From positions 1 to 43,174 of the forward strand of contig LLYT01000013.1 of NCBI GenBank assembly GCA_002049545.1: 43,174 nt of DNA. Reading direction: 5' to 3'. A program made the position numbers and the translations under genes. The DNA is from Deltaproteobacteria bacterium tcs-42 (lineage in GTDB: Bacteria; Desulfobacterota; Desulfuromonadia; Desulfuromonadales; Geopsychrobacteraceae). The notes beneath the pieces are model-generated. The model was not told where the DNA came from and ran no database searches. It worked only from the letters and a program-made list of their open reading frames with translations. Below are positions 1-9,085 of this stretch, piece by piece; position 1 is the stretch's first letter, and the number at the start of each line of letters is the position of its first letter.

Positions 1-40
1 TTGTAACTATTCACCACCACTACTGATAGGGGCTTGTGGT

Positions 41-121
41 ACCCATGGAAAGGGCGTCTGTCGCCACGGACGGCGACAGTCGAACGGCCATGGACGGCGT
101 AAAGTGGCCCTTGGAATGGGT
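41..121. repeat. Imperfect nested palindrome (REP/BIME-like)
   Basis: Outer arms acccatggaaagggc / gcccttggaatgggt pair except for a 3-nt mismatch. Inner perfect arms ctgtcgcc (58-65) / ggcgacag (72-79). Confidence 0.55.
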
Positions 122-181
122 GCCTCAAGGCATTGCTGAACTGTTACAGTCTATTTATATTTTTTGCATCAAAGGATAGCG

Positions 182-775
182 ATGGACGAGTTTAGAAGCG
201 AAGTCAAAGAATTGCAAATCGGCCAGAAAGTTCGCGAACTCAGGCAGCAGCAACGACTGACTTTGCAGGCTCTTTCTCAGGCAACCGAATTGTCCAAACC
301 GCTGTTGTCGCAGATTGAAAATGATCAAGTGATCCCACCACTGGCGACCCTGTTACGCATTGCCAAAGCACTCCATATTCCGTTGCAGACTTTTTTTGAA
401 GAAGAAGCTAACACCCGCAAATGTCTGGTTGTCAGGGCGGATGATGCTCAGCGTATGAATCGTCGACCAAGTCATGGTGGTGCGCCACAACCCTATTTCT
501 ACCATTCTCTGGCTTACGGGAAAAAACACAAACACATGGAGCCGTTTCTGGTTGAATTTGATCCGGCACTGACAGATCAGTCGCAGCCGGTCAGCCATCC
601 TGGAGAGGAGTTTTTTTATATCCTCGAGGGGCAGGTTGAATTGACGCATGGTGCTGACACCTATATTTTGAATATCGGGGATTCGGTCTATTGGGACTCT
701 AACGAACCACATCGTCTCAGGGCCCTGGGGACAGAAATTGCTCATGGGATTGCGGTCCTTTATCCCCGGAACTAG
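182..775 (+). CDS. XRE-family transcriptional regulator with C-terminal cupin domain
   Basis: N-terminal HTH (VRELRQQQRLTLQALSQATELSKPLLSQIENDQVIPPLATLLRIAKAL) and cupin (HPGEEFFYILEGQVEL...GDSVYWDSNEPHRLRALG). ATG at 182 preferred over the TTG at 164. Confidence 0.88.
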   Translation: MDEFRSEVKELQIGQKVRELRQQQRLTLQALSQATELSKPLLSQIENDQVIPPLATLLRIAKALHIPLQTFFEEEANTRKCLVVRADDAQRMNRRPSHGGAPQPYFYHSLAYGKKHKHMEPFLVEFDPALTDQSQPVSHPGEEFFYILEGQVELTHGADTYILNIGDSVYWDSNEPHRLRALGTEIAHGIAVLYPRN

Positions 776-796
776 AAAAAATGAATTGTTCTGTTA

Positions 797-880
797 TGCT
801 GGCGTCGCTAAAAGTCCGTTCGATGGTTTTTCAGGGTGAATTTTTTTACTTAGCCATTCCATGAGTTTTGCGAAAGTATC
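797..880 (+). repeat. Interspersed palindromic repeat family 1, copy 1
   Basis: tgctggcgtcgctaaaagtccg...tttttcagggtgaatttttttacttagccattccatgagttttgcgaaagtatc. Shares blocks with 1748-1846; ends are imperfect inverted repeats. Confidence 0.6.
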
Positions 881-951
881 TGCTACGATTGTAGGTATCG
901 TTTTCTCAAATCTGTTAACTCAATACAATAATGACTGATCAGGAGGTAATC

Positions 952-1617
952 ATGGCAAAAGTGGGCGTTCTTCTTTCTGGCTGCGGTGTTTTTGATGGGA
1001 GTGAAATTAATGAAACCGTTATTTCTCTGTTAGCTCTCGATCGTGCCGGGGCAGAGGTCGTTTTTATGGCCCCCAATATGAAACAGGCTGTTGTTAACTA
1101 CTTCACGGGTGAATTGGTCGATGGCGTCAGCCGCAACGTATTGGACGAATCGGCACGGATTGCGCGGGGGCAAGTCAGCGATATTGCCGGGATCAAAGCG
1201 GCCGACTTAGATGCATTGTTTATCCCCGGAGGTTTTGGTGCAGCAAAAAATCTTTGCGATTTTGCTTTCAAAGGTCCTGACTGTGAGGTTCATCCTGAAG
1301 TTGCCAGGCTTATTCAGGAGATCGTCGCGGCAAACAAACCTCTGGCTGCCGTTTGCATTGCTCCGGCACTTGTTGCCAAAGTTCTGGGTCACGACAGATC
1401 GGATCTACAGGTAACGATTGGTACCGATCCTGAAACAGCTGAGGCGGTTGCTTCAATGGGGGCCACTCATGTTTCCTGTCCGGTGGATGAGATTGTTATC
1501 GATAAGAAAAACCAGATTATCACCTCTCCAGCCTATATGCTTGCAAGCAGTATAAGTGAAGCGGCAGTGGGGATAGAGAAGACAGTCGGGGCCCTCATGG
1601 AAATGGTTGCTGCGTAG
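952..1617 (+). CDS. elbB: Isoprenoid biosynthesis glyoxalase ElbB (DJ-1/PfpI superfamily)
   Basis: MAKVGVLLSGCGVFDGSEINETV...; ElbB-like throughout. Strong RBS aggaggtaatc upstream of ATG 952. Confidence 0.9.
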   Translation: MAKVGVLLSGCGVFDGSEINETVISLLALDRAGAEVVFMAPNMKQAVVNYFTGELVDGVSRNVLDESARIARGQVSDIAGIKAADLDALFIPGGFGAAKNLCDFAFKGPDCEVHPEVARLIQEIVAANKPLAAVCIAPALVAKVLGHDRSDLQVTIGTDPETAEAVASMGATHVSCPVDEIVIDKKNQIITSPAYMLASSISEAAVGIEKTVGALMEMVAA

Positions 1618-1747
1618 AATCGAGATATAAAGGCGGGGTCACCCCTTGAATTTGATACCCCGCTACTTGCGGCGGGGGCGTTCATTTTTATCTCAAGCAG
1701 AAAAAGCATCACCAGTATTGTCAACGGCAAGTAAAACTGCTAAGTTT

Positions 1748-1846
1748 TGATGGCGTTGCAAAACAAGTTCGCCCTACGCCGGTACAGTGGTTTTTCAGGA
1801 CGAATTTTTTGCTTAGCCAATCCCATGAGTTGTTGCGAAAGCATCA
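1748..1846 (+). repeat. Interspersed palindromic repeat family 1, copy 2
   Basis: tgatggcgttgcaaaa...gttgttgcgaaagcatca. Imperfect terminal inverted repeats; interior shares gtggtttttcagg.gaattttttgcttagcca.tcccatgagtt with copy 1. Confidence 0.65.
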
Positions 1847-1898
1847 AGTTTTCGCGAAGTGTTTTTCTACCAGAGTGTTTTTTATCAAGGAGGCTCAA

Positions 1899-2057
1899 AT
1901 GAAGCAATATGTCTGTGTCGTGTGTGGTTATATTTATGATCCGGCTGTAGGTGATCCTGATAGTGGTATTTCTCCGGGAACCAGTTTTGCAGATCTTCCG
2001 GAAGATTGGGTCTGTCCACTTTGTGGCGTCGGTAAGTCTGACTTCGAAGAAGTATAA
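1899..2057 (+). CDS. Rubredoxin
   Basis: [52 protein letters not shown] with both CxxC iron ligand pairs. Confidence 0.97.
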   Translation: MKQYVCVVCGYIYDPAVGDPDSGISPGTSFADLPEDWVCPLCGVGKSDFEEV

Positions 2058-2081
2058 AATTCAGGTGTTTCGTGTTTCGTC

Positions 2082-2124
2082 ATCAAGGCCCGATTGTGTA
2101 GTGCAATCGGGCCTTGATTTTTTT
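2082..2124 (+). terminator. Rho-independent terminator after rubredoxin
   Basis: tcaaggcccgattg-tgtagtg-caatcgggccttga followed by tttttt. Confidence 0.85.
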
Positions 2125-2198
2125 GCTTGAACTTTTATCCGGACCCGTACAAATCCATTGGCCTGTTCAGTTTCCTCAATAAAGAAGGCAAAAGAACG

Positions 2199-3080
2199 AT
2201 GGAGGAAAGACATATTCGCAAACCTGACTGGCTCAAAGTCAAATTTCCTGCGGGTGAAAACTACACCAGGATAGACCGTTATCATCGTCTGAATGGTCTT
2301 AATTCTGTTTGTCGCAGTGCGGCTTGTCCTAATCAAGGTGAGTGTTGGAGCCAGGGAACAGCAACCTTTATGATCCTTGGCAATACATGTAGTCGTCACT
2401 GCCGTTTTTGCAATGTTGCCAGTGGCCCCCTTGATCCTCCAGATCAAGGGGAACCGCGCAGAGTGGCAAGAGCTATTTACGAGTTGGGACTTAACCACGC
2501 TGTTATCACCACTGTGACTCGAGATGATCTTGCCGATGGCGGTGCCTATCAGTTTGTTGAGCTGATCAGAGAAATTCGTAAACTCACCAGTGAATGTCGG
2601 ATCGAACTTCTGATCTCCGATCTACAGGGAAACCGGGAAGCTCTGACCCGTATCGTTGCCGAAAAACCCGATATTCTTGGGCATAACATCGAAACGGTGC
2701 CGCGACTTTATTCGCAGGTGCGCCCGGAAGCTGAGTACCAGCGCAGTTTATCGCTACTGGCTGATGTTTATCGGCACGATTCTGAAATTATCACCAAGTC
2801 CGGACTGATGTTGGGGATGGGGGAGACCGAAGCAGAAGTGATGCAAGTGATGGCCGATTTGCGTGCGCATGATTGTGAGTTGTTGACTTTAGGGCAATAT
2901 CTGTCTCCGAGTCGGAACCACTACCCGGTTCAGCGCTATGTGTCGCCACAAGAATTTTCTGCTTATGCCGAGAAAGGGCTGGCCCTTGGTTTTGCCCATG
3001 TCGAAGCAGGTCCGTTGGTCCGGTCTTCGTATCATGCGGAGGAGCAGTATGATGCCGGCAGAAGGTACAGCCATGGATAA
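2199..3080 (+). CDS. lipA: Lipoyl synthase
   Basis: MEERHIRKPDWLKVKFPAGENYTRI...CPNQGECW...ATFMILGNTCSRHCRFCNV; both Fe-S cysteine motifs of LipA present. Confidence 0.96.
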   Translation: MEERHIRKPDWLKVKFPAGENYTRIDRYHRLNGLNSVCRSAACPNQGECWSQGTATFMILGNTCSRHCRFCNVASGPLDPPDQGEPRRVARAIYELGLNHAVITTVTRDDLADGGAYQFVELIREIRKLTSECRIELLISDLQGNREALTRIVAEKPDILGHNIETVPRLYSQVRPEAEYQRSLSLLADVYRHDSEIITKSGLMLGMGETEAEVMQVMADLRAHDCELLTLGQYLSPSRNHYPVQRYVSPQEFSAYAEKGLALGFAHVEAGPLVRSSYHAEEQYDAGRRYSHG

Positions 3081-3429
3081 CTTCACACTTGTTCGTCCAG
3101 AGCATTTAAATCATCACGGCTATCTGTTTGGTGGTGTGATGTTGAAGTGGGTCGACGAAAATGCCTGGATGGCTGCCTCGCGGGAATATTCTGCATGTAA
3201 CCTGGTGACCGTCGGGATGGATGCCTGTCGTTTCAAGCATCCGGTTGAGAATGGGTCAATACTCCGCTTTAACACAGAAAAAATTAAGCAGGGTCGAACT
3301 TCGGCAACATATAATGTTGTCGTGTTTGCTGACGCGCCAGGTGCTTCTCGGGAAAAAGAAGTTTTCAGTATCTCGGTGACATTTGTGCGCTTGAATGACA
3401 ATGGTCGACCCTGTGGCCTCGTGTCATGA
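3074..3429 (+). CDS. Hotdog-fold acyl-CoA thioesterase
   Basis: MDNFTLVRPEHLNHHGYLFGGVMLKWVDENAWMAA...; 4HBT family pattern. Overlaps the lipA 3' end by 7 nt. Confidence 0.8.
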
Positions 3430-3493
3430 CATTTAAGCGATATCGTAAAATCGTAGCCATATCAAATACGTAAATTGAATTGTGAGTGGAAAT

Positions 3494-6173
3494 ATGAGTG
3501 TTATTGATAGTGTCAGTCCAGAGTGGATAGAGACCCAATACCAGATTTTCAGGGAAACCCCCGAGCAGCTTTCTGCTGAATGGCGATCATTTTTTCAAGG
3601 GTTTGAGCTGGGCAAGGAGGATCGGTCCCATCTTATCCCGGATAACAAGCCCGCTGCTGTTCAGGCGATGATCCGCCGCTACCGTGATATTGGTCATTTT
3701 TGCGCCTGTGTTGACCCCTTGACTCCTTGTGAACTGGATCATCCCCAGCTGCGGATTTCTGAATTCGGGTTGGAGGAAAAAGATTTGCAGCGAACTTTTG
3801 CGACCAAGAACTTCATTCTTCCCGAAGCCCCCCCTCAAAGAGATTGTCGATGTTTTAAAGGAAACCTATTGTCGTTCCCTTGGTCTTGAGTTCACCCATC
3901 TCCCGGTAATCGAGGAGCGTCAATGGTTGCAACAAAGGGCGGAAGAATCCCGATTGCGTTCTGATCTGAGTCGCGATAAAAAACTCGCGACGATGAGAAT
4001 GCTGCTTCAGGCGACCAGGTTTGAATCTTTCTTGCATCGTAAATTCGTTGGTCAAAAGCGTTTTTCGCTCGAGGGGGCGGAATCGGTGATTCCCCTGCTC
4101 GATCATTTGATTGAAAAAGCGGCAGAGCTGTCGTTGCAGCAGGTTGTCATCGGTATGTCCCATCGCGGTCGACTCAATGTTCTGGTCAATATTTTCAAAA
4201 AACCACTGGAAAATATGTTTGCTGAGTTTGCCGATAATGAAGGATTTCAAATCGTTGGCGAGGGAGATGTCAAATACCATAAAGGTTATTCCACTCGCCG
4301 CTGCTTCAGTAATGGCTGTGTGCGCGTATCTCTGGCGTCAAATCCCAGCCATCTGGAAGCGGTGAATCCGGTTGTTGAAGGGAAGTGCCGTGCTCGACAG
4401 GATCGTCTGGAAGGGGATGGTGAACAGTTGGTCATGCCTCTGTTGATCCACGGGGATGCTGCCTTTGCCGGTCAGGGGGTTGTCGCTGAGACCCTCAATC
4501 TTTCTCAACTTGCTGGCTATAAAACGGGTGGCACTTTGCATCTGGTGATTAATAATCAGATCGGCTTTACCACTTTGCCCGTTGATGCTCGTTCGACCTG
4601 CTATTCTACCGATATTGCGAAAATGTTGATGGCGCCGATCTTCCATGTTCATGGTGACGACCCCGAAGCGCTGATTCAGGCTGCCACGATGGCCATCGAA
4701 TTTCGCCAGAAGTTCCGTAAGGACGTTGTGATTGAGGTGATCTGTTATCGCAGACATGGGCATAATGAGGGGGATGAACCATTTTTTACCCAACCATTGA
4801 TGTACGATAAGATTCGCAACCATCCACTGACAGCCGATATTTACAAGAACCAACTTCTTTACGAGGGTTTCCCTGAAACAGAATTTCAATCCATCGCGGC
4901 CGAAGTCGATCACAATCTGGAAGAGGCATTAAGCCGTGAGATCTGCCCGCTCCATGAGGAGTTTATGCAACAATGGGCACATGTTTCACGCAAGTTCAGT
5001 TTTGATCCCGTCGAAACGGGTGTTGATAGCGAGGTACTACTGCAGCTGAATGACTCTCTGACCACTGTTCCTGATACATTTACGCCGCATCGAAAAATAG
5101 CATCGCTCCTTAAAAAACGTCATAAGTCCGTTGCAGAGGCGACCGGTATTGACTGGGGAACGGGTGAAGCCCTGGCTATGGCGAGTCTGGCAAATGAAGG
5201 GACTTCAATCCGTTTGTCGGGACAGGATTCCCGACGTGGCACCTTCAATCATCGTCATGCGACGTTGTACGATACCGTAACAGCCAGCGAATATACTCCT
5301 CTGGCTGATATCGCCAAGAAGGCCGGGGGGCGATTTGATGTTTATAACAGTCTGCTGTCTGAAATGGCGGTGCTTGGCTTCGATTATGGTTATGCGGTGG
5401 AGACACCAGATGATCTGACAATTTGGGAAGCACAATTCGGTGATTTTGCCAACGGGGCCCAGGTCATCATTGACCAGTTTATTGCCAGCAGTCAGGCTAA
5501 ATGGGATCGTCCGAGTGGAATTACGATGTTTCTTCCTCACGGTTACGAAGGGCAGGGGCCGGAACATTCCAGTGCCAGGATTGAGCGCTACCTGCAACTA
5601 TGTGGCGACAATAACATGCAGATTGTCAATGCCAGTACTCCGGCGCAGTTATTCCACTTGCTGCGACGGCAGGTTCGTACTCGGCACCGTTGTCCCCTGA
5701 TCCTTTTCACTCCCAAAGCATTGCTGCGCCATCCCGCTTGTACCTCGACCGTGGAAGAGCTGACCCGTGGCCATTTCCAGGAGATTTTGCCGGACGATCT
5801 GGATGCCAAGAAATGTCGGCGTGTGCTGCTCTGCTCAGGAAAAATCTACTATGATCTCCTGCAGCAACGCTTGGCAGGTCAACATAACGATATTGCGCTG
5901 ATTCGCATTGAGCAGATCTATCCACTGCATAAAGAGCTATTGAAAAATATCCTCAAGCCATACCAAAAAACAGTTGAATATTGCTGGGTACAGGAAGAGA
6001 TAGCCAACGCTGGAGCCTGGGATTATTTACGCCCGCAGTTGCGTGAGTTAATGGGTCGCGAACCGGAGTATGTAGGCCGCAAGCGTTCTGCCAGCACTGC
6101 CGTAGGTTCAAACCGGATTCATAAAATTGAGCAGCAGCAGATTTTAGATCGTGCCTTTGCACCCTCAAAATAA
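3494..6173 (+). CDS. sucA: 2-oxoglutarate dehydrogenase E1 component, interrupted by a +1-nt frameshift near 3828-3834
   Basis: N-terminal part (MSVIDSVSPEWIETQYQIFRETPEQLSAEWRSFFQGFE) in frame 3494-3889; the remainder (PLKEIVDVLKETYCRSLGLEF...HRGRLNVLVN...) in the frame ending 6173. Removing one C from the C7 run joins them as ...FILPEAPLKEIVDVLKETYC.... Confidence 0.92.
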
Positions 6174-6181
6174 GGATTGAT

Positions 6182-7369
6182 ATGGACATCATAGTACCTC
6201 AGGTCGGTGAGTCGATTGTCGAAGCAGAAATTGGTGAATGGTTCAAAAAAGATGGTGAGTATGTCGCAACAGACGACCTGCTCATGGAACTGGAAACTGA
6301 GAAGGTGAATGTTGAGCTGAATGCCGAAGCTTCTGGAACCTTGACTATCCTGGTTGCACAGGGAGAGACGGTTAAAATTGGTGCTGTGATCGGCAAGATC
6401 GACGAATCTGCAGCTGCTTCTGCTGCCGTAAGCGACAGTGTAAAATCTGAACCAGCTGAGGTGGCAACCGAACCGGCACCGATGAATCCGGCGGTTCCAA
6501 AGCTGGCTGCCGAACGGGGCATCGATCCATCGACTCTAAAGGGCAGCGGCCCTGATGGCCGGATTCTTGTCGATGATATCTTAACCGCCGGGGAGGAAGA
6601 AAAAACACCGGCTGCCGTTGAACCTGAGTCACCCCCGGCTCCTCAGCCAATAATCGAAGCTGAAAAGGGAGAGCGTATCACTCGGGTTCCAATGACACAG
6701 CTGCGGAAGAAAATTGCCGAGCACCTGTTACGTGCCAAACAGGATACCGCCATGTTGACTACGTTTAACGAAATTGACATGAGCCGGGTGATCGCGTTGC
6801 GCCGCAAATATAAGGAATCTTTTCAGGAAAAATATGGCGTCTCTCTGGGGTTCATGTCCTTCTTTGTCAAAGCCTGCGCCGAAGCCCTGCAAGCTTATCC
6901 CGAAGTCAACGGCAGCATTGAGGGCCACGATATTATCTACCACAACTATTACGATATCGGGGTCGCAGTCGGCAGTAAACGCGGGCTGGTGGTTCCGGTA
7001 ATCCGGAATGCTGATGGTTTACATTTTGATCAGGTTGAGAAGACCATCCGTGATTTTGCTCAGCGTGCCGGCACCGGCAAACTTACTCTGGATGAACTGC
7101 AGAATGGTACGTTCACTATCAGTAATGGTGGAATTTACGGCTCAGTTCTTTCAACCCCGATTCTCAATCCTCCACAGAGTGCAATCCTTGGAATGCACGC
7201 AATCCAGGATCGAGCTGTTGTGGTGGAAGGTGAGATTGTTGTCCGCCCGATGATGAATATTGCCCTCAGTTATGATCATCGAATTATTGATGGGGAGCAG
7301 GCGGTGAGTTTTTTGAAACAGGTCAAAGGTTATATCGATAACCCGGAAACTTTACTATTGAAGGTGTGA
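6182..7369 (+). CDS. sucB: Dihydrolipoyllysine-residue succinyltransferase, E2 of OGDH
   Basis: Lipoyl domain MDIIVPQVGESIVEAEIGEWFKKDGEYV...ETEKVNVE, E3-binding domain, catalytic SYDHRIIDG. Confidence 0.96.
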   Translation: MDIIVPQVGESIVEAEIGEWFKKDGEYVATDDLLMELETEKVNVELNAEASGTLTILVAQGETVKIGAVIGKIDESAAASAAVSDSVKSEPAEVATEPAPMNPAVPKLAAERGIDPSTLKGSGPDGRILVDDILTAGEEEKTPAAVEPESPPAPQPIIEAEKGERITRVPMTQLRKKIAEHLLRAKQDTAMLTTFNEIDMSRVIALRRKYKESFQEKYGVSLGFMSFFVKACAEALQAYPEVNGSIEGHDIIYHNYYDIGVAVGSKRGLVVPVIRNADGLHFDQVEKTIRDFAQRAGTGKLTLDELQNGTFTISNGGIYGSVLSTPILNPPQSAILGMHAIQDRAVVVEGEIVVRPMMNIALSYDHRIIDGEQAVSFLKQVKGYIDNPETLLLKV

Positions 7370-7389
7370 CGGTTTCAGCATAGCTGTCA

Positions 7390-7514
7390 GTAAACCCGGG
7401 ACTGTCCCCGGTTTCATCGGGGGGGGCGTCCCGGGTTTACGGGGCTTGGAGCTGTGGTGGTTTGTGCCGCAAAATCGTGGGACAGACCCCGTGCGGGGAC
7501 GGTCCCGTTTTTGC
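7390..7514 (+). repeat. Interspersed palindromic repeat family 2, copy A
   Basis: gtaaacccgggac...gtcccgggtttac inverted repeat plus a second half ctgtggtggttt...cgcaaaatc.tggg.cag.cccgtgcggggacggtcccg. Aligns over its length with 39429-39554. Confidence 0.75.
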
Positions 7515-7549
7515 TGAATACTGAAAAGTTTGAGTTAAAAGGAGGATAA

Positions 7550-8962
7550 ATGTCCGAACAAATATATGACCTGATAGTGGTTGGGGCTGGCCCTGGTGGT
7601 TACGTTGCTGCTATTCGTGCAGCGCAACTTGGATTTTCCGTTGTAGTTGTCGAAAAGCGGTCAGCCTTGGGCGGTGTCTGCCTGAATGAAGGTTGTATCC
7701 CGAGTAAAGCGTTACTTGAATCGAGTGAGCATTTTGCCAGACTTGACCACGAGCTTGCAGAGCACGGGATCGAAGTTGCTGGAGCCAGGTTGGATCTGGA
7801 AAAAATGATGGCCCGTAAAACCGGGATTATCGATAAATTAACCGGTGGCATCGCCGGATTATTTAAAAAGAACAAAATTGTTTCGATAACTGGGCAAGCA
7901 GAGCTTCTGGCCGGAAATGGAACAACCAAAAAAGTCAGGGTAACGACTGGTACAGAATCACAAGAGCTTTCTGGTAAAGCGTTATTACTGGCGACCGGGA
8001 GTGAGGCGATTGAACTTCCCCATCTCCCTTTCGATGAAAAAACAGTTATCAGCGCCCGCGAAGCTCTTAGTTTAACTGAAGTTCCAAAGCGCCTTCTAGT
8101 CGTTGGTGGTGGAGTTATTGGCCTGGAACTGGGCTCAGTCTGGAGCCGTCTTGGGGCAGAAGTCACAGTGGTGGAGATGCTGCCTCAGATCATCCCGCAA
8201 GCCGATCCTCAAGTCGCGCAGACATTGCAACGCAGTTTGAAGAAGCAGGGGTTGAATATCCTGCTGAAAACCCGGCTTGATAAAATTGAAACGACAAAGG
8301 ATGGCATCGTTGCAAGTCTGACGACAGATAAAGGTGAGCAGCAGGTAAGCTGCGATAAAGTTCTGGTGGCAACCGGACGCCGAGCACAAACAGTCGGACT
8401 CGGACTGGAAACGGTTGGTTTGCAAACCAATAAACAGGGCCAATTGGAGGTTGATGAAAATTACCAGACAGCAGTTCCAGGAATCTATGCTATTGGCGAT
8501 TTAATTCCCGGCCCGATGTTGGCTCACAAGGCCAGCGAAGAGGGTGTTGTTTTTGCTGAACGGCTGGCGGGTCAGAAATCTGCGGTCAATTACCAGATCA
8601 TTCCAGGGGTGACCTATACCTGGCCTGAAGTAGCGACAGTCGGGAAAAATGAAGCCGAGTTAAAAGAGGAGAATATTCCCTATAAAGCCGGAAAATTTTT
8701 CTTCGCCGCCAGCGGTCGAGCACTTTGTACCGGCATGAGTGACGGATTTGTCAAAGTTCTGGCCGATCCTGACAGTGGCCGCATTCACGGTATTCACATT
8801 GTTGGCCCACAGGCATCGGAGCTGATTGCTGAGGCAACGACGGTTATGTCTTTTTCTGGGAGCATTCATGATTTGGCGGTGACTTGCCATGCCCATCCAA
8901 CTTTGGCAGAGGCACTCAAGGAAGCGGCTCTGGCAGTGAATAAAGAGGCCATTCACGCCTGA
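7550..8962 (+). CDS. lpdA: Dihydrolipoyl dehydrogenase (E3)
   Basis: GAGPGGYVAAIRAAQLG, redox-active GGVCLNEGCIPSKALL, C-terminal CHAHPTLAEALKEAAL. Confidence 0.97.
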   Translation: MSEQIYDLIVVGAGPGGYVAAIRAAQLGFSVVVVEKRSALGGVCLNEGCIPSKALLESSEHFARLDHELAEHGIEVAGARLDLEKMMARKTGIIDKLTGGIAGLFKKNKIVSITGQAELLAGNGTTKKVRVTTGTESQELSGKALLLATGSEAIELPHLPFDEKTVISAREALSLTEVPKRLLVVGGGVIGLELGSVWSRLGAEVTVVEMLPQIIPQADPQVAQTLQRSLKKQGLNILLKTRLDKIETTKDGIVASLTTDKGEQQVSCDKVLVATGRRAQTVGLGLETVGLQTNKQGQLEVDENYQTAVPGIYAIGDLIPGPMLAHKASEEGVVFAERLAGQKSAVNYQIIPGVTYTWPEVATVGKNEAELKEENIPYKAGKFFFAASGRALCTGMSDGFVKVLADPDSGRIHGIHIVGPQASELIAEATTVMSFSGSIHDLAVTCHAHPTLAEALKEAALAVNKEAIHA

Positions 8963-9011
8963 TTCTCTTGACAAATACAGGAGTTACATCCGACAATCAA
9001 AGTGTCTGTAT

Positions 9012-9045
9012 CAGGGTAGCCAATCGGCTGCCCTGAATTTTTAAA
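9012..9045 (+). terminator. Rho-independent terminator after lpdA
   Basis: cagggtagcc-aatc-ggctgccctg (one G-U pair) followed by aatttttaaa. Confidence 0.7.
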
Positions 9046-9085
9046 AACACCTATCTTTTTCGATTCTCTGTTACGAGGTTTAGTC

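Noticed and set aside
4338-4913. 191-aa minus-strand ORF inside sucA, plus many other long antisense ORFs (e.g. 7600-8166, 39158-40108)
   Set aside because: Shadow ORFs antisense to clear coding sequences; no family resemblance.
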